A stretch of 64,000 nt of DNA from an uncultured Opitutia bacterium. Lineage in GTDB: Bacteria; Verrucomicrobiota; Verrucomicrobiia; Opitutales; Opitutaceae. The first letter of the stretch is position 1; every line of letters begins with the position of its first letter. Where the stretch lies: NCBI GenBank assembly GCA_903896015.1, contig CAITWF010000051.1, positions 1 to 64,000 on the forward strand. Direction: 5' to 3'. Positions 8,388-17,430 of the stretch are shown here, piece by piece. Under the pieces are notes generated by a model. That model worked only from the letters and a program-made list of their open reading frames with translations. It did no database searches and was not told where the DNA came from. Position numbers and translations under genes: made by a program.

Positions 8388-10916
8388 ATGAGAAAAACAA
8401 TCTTCAGATCGATCACCCTCGCCCTTTCGATCCTCACGCTTGATTGCGCGCGGTCCGCGCCCGCGTCGGCCTCCGATCCGGGAAGCACCACACCGCTCTC
8501 GCTCTGGTATCCCCAGCCCGCCCGCCAATGGGCCGAAGCTCTCCCGATCGGCAATGGCCGCATTGCTGCAATGGTTTTTGGCGGAGCGGCCGATGAACGC
8601 CTCCAACTCAACGAAGACACCGTGTGGGCCGGCAGCCCGCACAATAACAATCAACCCACCGCGCACGACGCGTTCCCGGAAATCCGGCGCCGCATTTTCG
8701 CTGGCGACTATGCGGGGGCGTCGACGCTCGCCGCCGAGAAAGTTCTCCCCGGCGTCGGCAAACCCAACGGCATGTCGTTCCAGCCGGTTGGCGATCTGCG
8801 GCTGCATTTCACCGGCCACGAAAACTTTACCCACTACCTCCGCGAACTCTCACTCGACGACGCCACCGTGCGGATCAGCTACGATGTCGGCAGCGTCCAC
8901 TACACGCGGGAAATCTTCACGTCGCTCACCGACCGCGTCCTCGTTGTCCACCTCACCGCGAGCAAGGCCGGCGCGCTCTCCTTCACCGCCGACTGGGCAA
9001 GCCCGCAACTGCACACCGTTCGCTCCGATCCCGACGGCGCACTCGTCCTCGCCGGCACCGGCCCGGACCAGGAATCGATCCCCGGCAAGGTAAACTTCGA
9101 GGCCCAGCTCCGCGTGCAGCACACCGGCGGCACGCTCGACATCGTCGGCGCCAATCTCGCCCTCGCCAAAGCCACCGAGGCCACGCTGCTCGTCGCCATC
9201 GGCACCAACTTCGTCAACTACCACGATATCTCCGCCGATCCCGCCGCTCGCGCCCGCACCGCGCTCGATACCGCGCAGAAAAAAGATTTCGCCGCGCTCC
9301 ACGCCGCCCACGTCGCCGCCTACCGTGTACAATTCGGCCGCGTCGCCATCGATCTCGGCGCGTCGTCGCCCGAGATTCTCGCGAAGCCCACCGACGAACG
9401 CGTCCGCGACTTCGCCAAGTCGCGCGACCCCCAACTCGCCGCGCTCTATTTCCAATTCGGTCGCTACCTCCTCATCAGTTCGTCGCAACCCGGCTCGCAG
9501 CCCGCGACCCTCCAGGGCAAGTGGAACGATCTCGTCCGTCCGCCTTGGGATTCGAAATACACGGTGAACATCAACACCGAGATGAACTACTGGCCCGCCG
9601 AGCCGACCAATCTCGCCGAGCTGCACGAGCCACTCATCGCGATGGCGCGCGATCTCAGCGTCACTGGTGCGCTCACCGCGCAGACGCTCTATGGCGCGCG
9701 CGGCTGGGTGCTCCACCACAACACCGATCTCTGGCGTATCGCCGGCCCCGTCGACGGACCCGGGCCCGGCATGTGGCCCAGCGGCGGCGGCTGGTTTAGC
9801 GAGCACCTCTGGAATCACTATCTCTACAGCGGCGACGAAGCCTACCTCCGCGACATCTACCCTGTGATGAAGGGCGCTGCCCAATTCTTCCTCGATGTCA
9901 TGGTTGAGGAACCAACGCACCACTGGATCGGCGTGGCGCCGTCCGTCTCGCCCGAAAACGACCCCAAAGCACGGCCAAATAACAAGGGGTCGCGCTTCGA
10001 TTTCGGCATCACGATGGACAACGAGATCCTCTTCGAGCTTTTCACCAACGTCGCCCGCGCCGCGTCAACGCTCGGCCTCGACGTCGATTTCCAAAAACAA
10101 CTGCTCGCCGCCCGCGATCGCCTGCCGCCACTCCAAGTCGGTCGCCACAACCAACTCCAGGAATGGCTCGGCGACTGGGACGATCCGAAGGACACCCACC
10201 GGCACATCTCGCACCTCTACGCCCACTATCCGTCCAACGAGATTTCCCCGCGCCGCACGCCCGCACTCTTCGCCGCCGCGCGCCAGTCACTCGAATATCG
10301 CGGCGATGTTTCGACCGGCTGGTCGATGGGCTGGAAGGTGAATTGCTGGGCCCGCTTCCTCGACGGAAACCGCGCCTACAAACTCCTCACCGATCAGCTT
10401 CGCCTCGTCGGCGAGCTCGGCACCAACATGACCAACGGCGGCGGCACCTATCCCAACCTCTTCGACGCCCACCCCCCGTTTCAGATTGACGGCAACTTCG
10501 GCTGCACCTCCGGTCTCGCCGAACTTTTCGTTCAAAGCCACGATGGGGCCATCGATCTTCTTCCCGCGCTGCCCGACGCGTGGCCCGCCGGCCAAATCGA
10601 CGGCCTCCGCGCCCGCGGCGGTTTCGAGGTCACCTCGCTCGCGTGGACCGCCAGAAAAATCTCCGCGGCAAAGATCCATTCCAAAATCGGCGGCGTCCTC
10701 CGCGTTCGCTCGCGCGTCCCGCTCGCTCGCGCCGACGGCCAAAAACTCGCCGCCTCCAGGGGCGAAAACCCAAATGCGTTTTTCTTCACTCCGCCCGCGC
10801 CCGCCCAATTGATCTCGGCCGAAGCACATCCTGTCGCTTACGCACCCCCGGTCGAGTTCACCTACGATCTTCCCACGAAACCCGGCGAAACGATTGCGCT
10901 CGTCGCAGCTCCCTGA
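8388..10916 (+). CDS. GH95 alpha-L-fucosidase/alpha-L-galactosidase
   Basis: The enzyme is expected to remove terminal alpha-1,2-linked L-fucose (or L-galactose) from glycans by an inverting mechanism. Of 842 residues, about 1-28 form a signal peptide, so it acts in the periplasm or outside. The N-terminal beta-sandwich starts [20 protein letters not shown], typical of GH95, and the rest is an (alpha/alpha)6 barrel. By family comparison the catalytic set is Asn394 and Asn396 in [10 protein letters not shown], the general acid Glu592 in LQEWLGDW, and Asp701 in FQIDGNFG; all are present. Length matches the family. It is divergent from the receptor at 4902-8108. A GH29 fucosidase and a fucose-isomerase-like gene occur about 20 kb downstream. 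Confidence 0.93.
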   Translation: MRKTIFRSITLALSILTLDCARSAPASASDPGSTTPLSLWYPQPARQWAEALPIGNGRIAAMVFGGAADERLQLNEDTVWAGSPHNNNQPTAHDAFPEIRRRIFAGDYAGASTLAAEKVLPGVGKPNGMSFQPVGDLRLHFTGHENFTHYLRELSLDDATVRISYDVGSVHYTREIFTSLTDRVLVVHLTASKAGALSFTADWASPQLHTVRSDPDGALVLAGTGPDQESIPGKVNFEAQLRVQHTGGTLDIVGANLALAKATEATLLVAIGTNFVNYHDISADPAARARTALDTAQKKDFAALHAAHVAAYRVQFGRVAIDLGASSPEILAKPTDERVRDFAKSRDPQLAALYFQFGRYLLISSSQPGSQPATLQGKWNDLVRPPWDSKYTVNINTEMNYWPAEPTNLAELHEPLIAMARDLSVTGALTAQTLYGARGWVLHHNTDLWRIAGPVDGPGPGMWPSGGGWFSEHLWNHYLYSGDEAYLRDIYPVMKGAAQFFLDVMVEEPTHHWIGVAPSVSPENDPKARPNNKGSRFDFGITMDNEILFELFTNVARAASTLGLDVDFQKQLLAARDRLPPLQVGRHNQLQEWLGDWDDPKDTHRHISHLYAHYPSNEISPRRTPALFAAARQSLEYRGDVSTGWSMGWKVNCWARFLDGNRAYKLLTDQLRLVGELGTNMTNGGGTYPNLFDAHPPFQIDGNFGCTSGLAELFVQSHDGAIDLLPALPDAWPAGQIDGLRARGGFEVTSLAWTARKISAAKIHSKIGGVLRVRSRVPLARADGQKLAASRGENPNAFFFTPPAPAQLISAEAHPVAYAPPVEFTYDLPTKPGETIALVAAP

Positions 10917-10925
10917 TCCGCACCC

Positions 10926-11183
10926 GTGGAATTCAATCCCGCTCGCCTTGTCTCGATCGCGCTGCTGCTCCTCGCCGTCTTCTGCGCCTGGATCGCGCGT
11001 CGCGATCTCGAGCGCGGCGAGACCAACTGGTTCGCGTGGTCGCGGCTCGCGCGACCCGCTTCGCGCCGCGACGCGCCGTTCCGCTACTGGCTCGCGATGC
11101 TCCTTAATATCCTCGTCGTCCTGATCTTCGCTGTCGCCGGCGCCGCCGCGATGCGCGCGGGCTTCGTTCGCTTCGGTCGCTGA
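10926..11183 (+). CDS. Small two-helix membrane protein
   Basis: The 85-residue product begins at a GTG and has two hydrophobic helices (about residues 7-22 and 57-77) separated by a charged, tryptophan-containing loop (RRDLERGETNWFAWSRL). It starts 9 bases after the GH95 stop and shares its strand, so it may be cotranscribed. I do not recognise a family. Codon use is in line with neighbours, which supports a real gene, but the start is uncertain. Confidence 0.55.
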   Translation: MEFNPARLVSIALLLLAVFCAWIARRDLERGETNWFAWSRLARPASRRDAPFRYWLAMLLNILVVLIFAVAGAAAMRAGFVRFGR

Positions 11184-11236
11184 GCAGCGCCAGCCCGCGC
11201 TTTACGCTGCGCGCTTTTTCCCGCACACGTCATTTT

Positions 11237-11704
11237 ATGCAGGACAAGCCCGATCCTCCGCGGAAAACCTACGGCTTTAAGCCACGCGAGTTCGACCGTG
11301 CCAACCCTTCCCGTCCGGACGATCCATTCGACGCCGCTCCCCCCACCCGCGATCCGGGGATTGTCGCCGCCGACTCTGGCGCCATCGACGTCAACGATCT
11401 CATTCGCTCCGGCGCCGGGGCCGCCCGCCCGCTCGGGTCCAAAGCCACCGCAAATCCAAGCAACGACATCCACGCCATGCTGCGCGAAAATCTGGCGCGA
11501 GCCGACGCCGCTGGATTGAATAACGTCACCCTCCCGCCAAAGCGGACTTCCAAGCGCACTCGCGACTATCTCCTCCTGCTGTTCGGCGGCAACCTCGTCC
11601 TCGCGGTCGCCTTCGTGCTGCAACCCGTCTTCGCTGGCGCGGGTATTGTTCTCTACAACATCGGCCTCGCTTGGATCATGTGGCTGGTGATGGACAAATA
11701 CTGA
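11237..11704 (+). CDS. Unknown membrane protein, paralogue A
   Basis: This 155-residue protein has a polar, proline-rich N-terminal half and two hydrophobic C-terminal helices (about 110-130 and 133-150), ending in Tyr. The N-terminus PDPPRKTYGFKPREF and the later blocks IDVNDLIRSGAG and IHAMLREN recur in the next gene, so the two are a tandem duplicate pair. The conserved blocks lie in the predicted soluble part, suggesting an interaction region on the cytoplasmic face. No catalytic motif is seen and I do not recognise a named family. It lies between GH95 and the DUF1552 gene, which says little about its role. Confidence 0.75.
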   Translation: MQDKPDPPRKTYGFKPREFDRANPSRPDDPFDAAPPTRDPGIVAADSGAIDVNDLIRSGAGAARPLGSKATANPSNDIHAMLRENLARADAAGLNNVTLPPKRTSKRTRDYLLLLFGGNLVLAVAFVLQPVFAGAGIVLYNIGLAWIMWLVMDKY

Positions 11705-11736
11705 TCGCGCGCCGAAGCCCTTCCCGCACCGCCGCC

Positions 11737-12236
11737 ATGCACGACGAGCCCGACCCACCGCGCAAAGTCTACGGCTTCAAGTCGCGCGAATTTGAACGCT
11801 CAAATCCTGTCTCCCCGGCGGCACCCGCTGCTCCCCCGGCCACTGCGCCGGATCCAGGAATTTCGGCAACCAACTCGGGAAAAATTGACGTCAACGATCT
11901 CATTCGCGCCGGTGCCGGCACAGGCAGCCAGCTCGGATCAAACCAGGCCGCGCCCCGCGAAAACGAGATCCACGGCATCCTGCGCGAAAACCTCCAGCGC
12001 GACATCGCCGCGGGCGCCTACGATCTCGGTGTACTGGACGATTCGAAACGCCGCCGCCGCGTTCGCAACTACTGGATCGCGATCGTCCTTTTCGACGCAC
12101 CATTGGCGGCGTTCGTCGTATGGATCGGGCACGGCAGCCAGGCCGCCGTTATACCGTGGGTGTGCGCCATTTCCGCTATCGCGCTCTTCACCTCCTACCT
12201 GACTTGGCAGACGTTTTTTTGCGAACGCACTACTGA
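11737..12236 (+). CDS. Unknown membrane protein, paralogue B, apparent frameshift
   Basis: Paralogue of 11237-11704: it shares PDPPRKVYGFKSREF, IDVNDLIRAGAG and IHGILREN plus two C-terminal helices. The frame from ATG 11737 runs through a T7 tract (12214-12220) and stays open to 12531, entering the opposite strand of the convergent DUF1552 gene with a composition unlike a membrane protein. Adding one T at the tract gives ...TFFLRTHY and a TGA at 12234-12236. That makes 166 residues ending in Tyr like paralogue A, and a clean gap before the DUF1552 stop. A base-call error, a real mutation or slippage at the T tract are all possible. The alternative is the uncorrected 12531 end. Confidence 0.65.
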
Positions 12237-12258
12237 CAGGCCACGCGCTCCTCGGTTC

Positions 12259-13620
12259 TCAAGCAAACTCCAGCCCGCGCATTGTGCCGGTCGACGAAGC
12301 AAACTTGTCCGATTCAATCCCCATGCGTTGCAGCATGGAGACGAACAGATTCGGCAGCGGGTAGTTCCGGTTCGTGTCGAACATCAGGTGCTGCCCGTGG
12401 CGGAAGCCGCCGCCAGCGAAGAGCGTTGGCAGGTTCGTTGTCACGTGCGTGTTCGCGTTGCCGAGATTCGAGCCGTAAAGCACCATCGTCCGATCGAAGA
12501 GCGACTCGCCGTCCTCCTGCACTGCTTTTAAATCCGTGAACAGGTTCGCAAGCAGCTTCATGTGCCACTCGTCGATCGCGTGAAGCTGCGAGAGCTTCGC
12601 GTCGGATTTTCCGTGGTGCGAGAGGTTGTGGTAGCCGTCGCTCGTCTTCACCTCGCCAAACTCGATCGCGGGCGAGTTCACACTGTCGAGCATCAGCGAA
12701 ATCGAACGCGTCGAGTCGGTCTGAAATGCGAGCTTCGCCATGTCATACATCAGCTTCACTTTGTCCATGTATTCGCGCGGACTCCCCGGATCGAGTGGCA
12801 CGGGCACGTTGACGTGCGGCTTCGGCTTCCGCTCCCATTCCTTCGACATCTGCATCCGCTGCTCAAGATCGCGCACGCTGGTGAAATATTGATCCAGTCG
12901 ATCGCGATCGCGCGCCGTGACGCTGCGCTGGAGATCTTTCGCCTGGCCCGCGACCGCATCGAGGATGCTCTGCCCGAGATCGAGGCGTCGCATCTGCGCA
13001 TCAACCTCCGCGGGCGTGCCCTGCACGAAGAGCCGCTTGAACACGTCCGAAGCCTTCTCCTCGCACGGGATGAGCACGCCCGAATTCGTCCACGACAAAC
13101 TCCGCGAACCCTGCGCCACATTCACACCGAGCGTCAGCGACGGGAAACGCGTCAGGTGACCTATGCGTTCGCCGATATATTGATCGAGCGAGATGGAGTT
13201 GCGAAAGCCGCCGCTGCCCGGATGCGGCGCCGCCGTAAGAAAGCAGATATCCGCCGGGTGGCCGGCATCGACGTCGGGATGCGAAACCCCGCTGAACACC
13301 GTGAAGTCGTCGCGATGCTCCTTCAGCTGCTGCAAATACGGCGACAACTCATAGCCACGTCCCGCCTGCTTCGGAAAAAACTGATCCGGCACGAGCCCGA
13401 GGTTGTTGCAGATCGCGAGCATGCGGCGCGGCTTCGCGTTCGGATTTTTCGGATCGTTCGACAACGCCGCCGAAGCGAACGGTGAAATCATCGAGTCGAG
13501 CAGCGGCAGCGAGAGCAGGATGCCCGCGCCCCGAAGAAATTGCCGGCGCGAGAGCGTCGGTCGCGTCGAGACAAACGAGCCGATCGGAGCGGACGAGGAG
13601 GAGGCGTGGCGTTTTTTCAT
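12259..13620 (-). CDS. DUF1552 protein with Tat signal
   Basis: The 453-residue protein carries a twin-arginine signal ([20 protein letters not shown], about 24-43) and belongs to DUF1552, a family of exported proteins from Planctomycetota and Verrucomicrobiota. Their fold is related to DUF1501 and alkaline-phosphatase-like proteins. Family-type blocks include [29 protein letters not shown] and [17 protein letters not shown]-like text near the C-terminus ([15 protein letters not shown] here). Biochemical function is not established. It follows the DUF1592 gene by 22 bases on the same strand; this pair is almost always found together, so they probably act as one exported unit. Confidence 0.9.
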   Translation of the reverse strand: MKKRHASSSSAPIGSFVSTRPTLSRRQFLRGAGILLSLPLLDSMISPFASAALSNDPKNPNAKPRRMLAICNNLGLVPDQFFPKQAGRGYELSPYLQQLKEHRDDFTVFSGVSHPDVDAGHPADICFLTAAPHPGSGGFRNSISLDQYIGERIGHLTRFPSLTLGVNVAQGSRSLSWTNSGVLIPCEEKASDVFKRLFVQGTPAEVDAQMRRLDLGQSILDAVAGQAKDLQRSVTARDRDRLDQYFTSVRDLEQRMQMSKEWERKPKPHVNVPVPLDPGSPREYMDKVKLMYDMAKLAFQTDSTRSISLMLDSVNSPAIEFGEVKTSDGYHNLSHHGKSDAKLSQLHAIDEWHMKLLANLFTDLKAVQEDGESLFDRTMVLYGSNLGNANTHVTTNLPTLFAGGGFRHGQHLMFDTNRNYPLPNLFVSMLQRMGIESDKFASSTGTMRGLEFA

Positions 13621-13642
13621 GATCGGTTCGGTGGCGTGACGT

Positions 13643-16276
13643 TCACTTGTTCAGAAAAAGATCACTCTGCACGAGGCCGTGGATGAGCGTGCGCACGCCG
13701 TAGTGGCTCGCGGCCGCGCGCTGGAGAATGTGTTCGACCGCCGCGCGATCGCCGAAGCGCACGGGCGCGCCCGTCGCGAAAACGGTGAGCTGCTGCACGA
13801 GGTTGCGCGCGATCTGCGGCTCGTCGTCGAGCAGGAGTTTTTTCAACTCGCGCACGTCGGCAAACGCGCGGCCGTCCGGCAGTGCGCCACTGCAATCCAC
13901 CGGCAGCGCGTCGTGAAACAAAAATTTCTGCCCGCCCTTGCCGATGCCGGGTGCGGCCGTGCCACCCTCGGCGCGGTAGTGATCGCGCCAGCCGCCCATC
14001 ACGTCGAAACTCTCGAGCGCGAAGCCCGCCGGATCTATCTTGGCGTGACACGCCCCACAGCTCTCCTGCGTCCGGTGCTTTTCGAGCTGCTGGCGAATCG
14101 TCGCCGCACCGCGCGTATCGGGATCGACGGCGGGGACGTTCGGCGGCGGCGGGGGTGGCGGCTTGCCCAGGATGCGCTCCATGATCCACGCGCCGCGGAC
14201 GACCGGTGAAGTCGTCGTGCCGTTCGCCGTGACTTTGAGCACGGCCGCCTGCGTCATGAATCCACCGCGCACGCCGCCCGCAGGCAAGTTCACCCGGCGC
14301 AACGCCACGCCCTCAACTCCCGGAATACCGTAGTGCGTCGCGAGCCGCTCGTTCAGGATCGCAAAATCTGACGCGACGACATCGCGCGCCGGAAGATCGC
14401 CGCGCACGAGCTCCGCAAAATAAAGCTGCGATTCTGCCGCGGCCGATTCCGTCAGCGAGTCGTCGAGATAGTAATCACCATAGAGCGTCGAGTCCGGTGC
14501 CGTCCCGACAATCTTCCGCAGATCGAGCCAGTAATCGAGGAACGCATCGACGAAGCGCCGCGACTTCGAATCGTTCAGCAAGCGATCGACCTGCGCGTCG
14601 AGCACCGCGGGCTGATGCAGCGTGTGATTCGCAGCGAGGGCGCGGAGTTCGTCGTCGGGCGGAGAATTCCAAAGAAAAAAACTGAGCCGCGATGCGATCG
14701 CGAAGTCGTCGAGTTTGCCCGGCTTTTCCTCGAGGCAGAGAAATTCCGGCGAGGCCAGCACGGCGGTGTAGCCGGTGATCATCGCCTCGGTGAAATTACT
14801 GCCCGACTTAAGTGCGGCGTCGACGACCGGCAGAAAACGCTTCGCTTCCTCGTCGCCCACCGGCCGACGATACGCGTGCGTGATGAAATTCGCCATGAGC
14901 CGCGCCGCATCTTTTTTCCGATCAGTCGTCACGACTTCGACGCGCGTGCCCGCGCCTTTCGCCGCCGGCTTGAGCGGGAGATCACCGAAGAGCAGGTGTT
15001 GTCCCGCAGTCGGCCACGCGTCGTAAATCGGACCCTCAACTTCGAGCCAGCGAAACGCGACGCCAGGTTGCCCGTCTTTTTCCGCAAGCGGATTCTGGAA
15101 GCGTCCCGCGCCCGGCCGCGAACGGAAGAACCGCGTCGGATCGGGCCGCACCGTCTCGCCCGCCAGCAGCCACACGTCAAGCTCGTGCGCGACCGGCTCG
15201 GGCGTGACGTCGAACGTGCCGAGCCACCGCAAGGCGCGCGGTGGCAGCTCGGAGTAGATCGTCATCGGCTCATTGCGCCGCCCGGGCGTGATGTCGTCGA
15301 GATCAGGGATATACCACTGTTTCTGATCAATCTCCGTGGGCTTTTTCTTGTCCTTGCCCGGGCCGGCCCAGACGGAAAAGGCGTTGAGCCGAATCTTGTA
15401 GTGACCCGCGACGGGCGCGCGAAACTTGTTAAACTTCGGCTCGATCGGCTCGTAGCTGCTCGCGACGACTCCGACTGCCTCTTCATCGCGCTTCTTCTGA
15501 TCGGCGGCACCGACCGTGATCGGCGCCTGTTCGCGGCGCACATCGGGCTGCGCGACCATGCCGAGCATCGGAAACGTCGCACGCTCCGGCGCGTTGTTGA
15601 AGACCGTGAATTTCATCGGACCCGTGAAGCTGCCCTGCTCGCGCGCATAGTAGCGCACGGTGCGCGTCTCGGGTCGCGCGACCTGCGTCGCGAGCGTTTG
15701 GCGCAATGCATAGTCAGCCACACTCAGATAGCGCGCCATCTGCACGTGCGAGACGTCCAGCGCGTCGCCGATCTTGTTGAAACGAAACGCCTCCCCGTCC
15801 TCCGGCAGCGAATCGCGCACCTGCAACCACGGCGCGTGCAATAAATCGCGGAGCGCATTTTCGTATTCGTAGCGGTTGAGCCGGCGCTGCGTCGCGCGGC
15901 CCTCGCGCGCCACGCGCTCGTGATCGGCGGAGTTGAGAATGCCCGCGAGCGCGGCGGTGAATGCCGTGCGGTCGGCTGCGGCCGGCTGCTCGTGTTTTTT
16001 CGGCGGCATCTCGCCCGCAACCACACGATCGTGCACCTTCACCCAAAGCGCAAAATTTTTCGGATCGCCCGGCTGAAGCGTGAGCGACGTCAGGTCGAGA
16101 TCACCCTTCATCGTATCGGCGTCATGGCAGTCGGCGCAGCTTTCCTCGATAAAGCCGGCGACAGGTTTCGGCAGGGGCGCGCCGAAGGACGCAACCGCGA
16201 GCGCGGCTCCCGCGAACACGACGATTTGGCCCGCCCGACGGGCGGAAAGGACGGAAAATAAGGCGAAAGTGAACAT
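13643..16276 (-). CDS. DUF1592-family cytochrome-type protein
   Basis: This 877-residue exported protein has a CxxCH haem motif near the N-terminus (Cys47, Cys50, His51 in CADCH). Family-type blocks follow in the usual order: DUF1587 ([18 protein letters not shown]), DUF1595 ([16 protein letters not shown]), DUF1592 ([20 protein letters not shown]), DUF1588 with a second CxxCH ([20 protein letters not shown]), and DUF1585 at the end. Two haems are possible, suggesting periplasmic electron transfer, but the reaction is unknown. An upstream extension to 16465 exists in frame; ATG 16276 was chosen because it starts a hydrophobic export signal and avoids overlapping the methyltransferase gene. 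It pairs with DUF1552 downstream. Confidence 0.9.
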   Translation of the reverse strand: MFTFALFSVLSARRAGQIVVFAGAALAVASFGAPLPKPVAGFIEESCADCHDADTMKGDLDLTSLTLQPGDPKNFALWVKVHDRVVAGEMPPKKHEQPAAADRTAFTAALAGILNSADHERVAREGRATQRRLNRYEYENALRDLLHAPWLQVRDSLPEDGEAFRFNKIGDALDVSHVQMARYLSVADYALRQTLATQVARPETRTVRYYAREQGSFTGPMKFTVFNNAPERATFPMLGMVAQPDVRREQAPITVGAADQKKRDEEAVGVVASSYEPIEPKFNKFRAPVAGHYKIRLNAFSVWAGPGKDKKKPTEIDQKQWYIPDLDDITPGRRNEPMTIYSELPPRALRWLGTFDVTPEPVAHELDVWLLAGETVRPDPTRFFRSRPGAGRFQNPLAEKDGQPGVAFRWLEVEGPIYDAWPTAGQHLLFGDLPLKPAAKGAGTRVEVVTTDRKKDAARLMANFITHAYRRPVGDEEAKRFLPVVDAALKSGSNFTEAMITGYTAVLASPEFLCLEEKPGKLDDFAIASRLSFFLWNSPPDDELRALAANHTLHQPAVLDAQVDRLLNDSKSRRFVDAFLDYWLDLRKIVGTAPDSTLYGDYYLDDSLTESAAAESQLYFAELVRGDLPARDVVASDFAILNERLATHYGIPGVEGVALRRVNLPAGGVRGGFMTQAAVLKVTANGTTTSPVVRGAWIMERILGKPPPPPPPNVPAVDPDTRGAATIRQQLEKHRTQESCGACHAKIDPAGFALESFDVMGGWRDHYRAEGGTAAPGIGKGGQKFLFHDALPVDCSGALPDGRAFADVRELKKLLLDDEPQIARNLVQQLTVFATGAPVRFGDRAAVEHILQRAAASHYGVRTLIHGLVQSDLFLNK

Positions 16277-16362
16277 GCCGTGGGGACGCGGTGACCAACG
16301 AAAGACGGCCGCGCGTGCCCGGAGGTTGCAAGCCGCGCGAATCGATCTCGCGCGGCGCCGCC

Positions 16363-17340
16363 TCACTTCCGACCGAGCAATTCCCAGAGCAATACCGCGG
16401 CCGCTACCGAGACGTTGAGCGATTCGACCTTGCTGCTTCCGGGGATCGTCACGAGCCGCCCGCACACCGCCGCCACGTCGGGTGCAAGCCCGGCTTCCTC
16501 GTTGCCGAGAAATAGCGCGAGCGGTTTCCGATCTTTGCCTTTTTCACGCGGCGCATCCGGCCGGCCTCCGCGCGTCGCCGCGCCGACTACATCGTAGCCC
16601 GTCGCGGCGAGCTCGCGCGCAAACGCCACGAGATCCCTCGCGAGCCACACTTCCAGGTGCTCGAATCCGCCCTCCGCCACGCGGTGAGCCGAATCGCTCG
16701 GCCGCGCCGCGCTCACATGATCCGGAATCACGATGCGCGTAATGCCGAAAAACGCAGCCGTGCGCGCGATCGCACCGAGATTGTGCGCATTGCCAATACG
16801 ATCGAGCACCAGCACGGACTCCCCGGCCTTCGCCCACTTCGCTGTTTCGTCCGCGGTTGTAACGCGCAACGGCGGCGCGTAAACCACCGCCACGATTCCG
16901 CCGTGATGGATCGAACCGGCGACTTTTTCCAACTCCGCCGGTTCGACCTGCCGGTAGATTTTTTTCTGCGCCGCGAGCGCCTTGCACATCAACCCGACGC
17001 GCTGGCCGGTCGCATGATCGAAGAAGAGGCGCTTGATCGAGCCCGGATCGCCTGCAAACCGCGCCTTCACCGCCGCAAGTCCGCAGATTTTCAACTCGTC
17101 GTGCCGCGCCGGCCCGCTCCGCGAACCCGCCGCAGCGATCGCCTCATTCGCGCTCATCGGACCCGGGACACCTGCACTCGCGATCGGCGCGCGCGGCGCC
17201 GCCGGCTGCACTTTCACCCCGTGATATTCAGTCGATCCGCGTGGACGCATTGCGCCCGTAGGCGCGACGAATTCATCCGACGTTGGCGTCGAGCGCATGG
17301 CTGGACGCGAGCGCGGATCGGGTTTGGAAAAGTGATGCAT
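16363..17340 (-). CDS. SpoU/TrmH-family RNA 2'-O-methyltransferase
   Basis: The product, 325 residues from ATG 17340, is a SPOUT-class methyltransferase that would methylate a ribose in rRNA or tRNA using S-adenosylmethionine. The three SpoU motifs are clear: [16 protein letters not shown] (motif 1), [10 protein letters not shown] (motif 2) and [18 protein letters not shown] (motif 3), which form the trefoil knot. An N-terminal substrate-binding part ([21 protein letters not shown]) resembles RlmB-type proteins. The first 70 residues are low-complexity and proline-rich. The frame opens earlier at a TTG (17379), but ATG is preferred. RlmB is one candidate; the exact target base cannot be read from the sequence. 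Confidence 0.9.
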   Translation of the reverse strand: MHHFSKPDPRSRPAMRSTPTSDEFVAPTGAMRPRGSTEYHGVKVQPAAPRAPIASAGVPGPMSANEAIAAAGSRSGPARHDELKICGLAAVKARFAGDPGSIKRLFFDHATGQRVGLMCKALAAQKKIYRQVEPAELEKVAGSIHHGGIVAVVYAPPLRVTTADETAKWAKAGESVLVLDRIGNAHNLGAIARTAAFFGITRIVIPDHVSAARPSDSAHRVAEGGFEHLEVWLARDLVAFARELAATGYDVVGAATRGGRPDAPREKGKDRKPLALFLGNEEAGLAPDVAAVCGRLVTIPGSSKVESLNVSVAAAVLLWELLGRK

Positions 17341-17430
17341 GTTCGGACAGTGACGCGACCGGCGCGCGAGACCAAACAAAAGTGCGCGCGTTTGGCTTGA
17401 TCTGAAATTACGCCGCAGGACACTCCCGCG

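Noticed and set aside
14615-15844. A 409-codon open frame opposite the DUF1592 gene
   Set aside because: It has no signal, motif or consistent codon use and lies fully antisense to a convincing gene.
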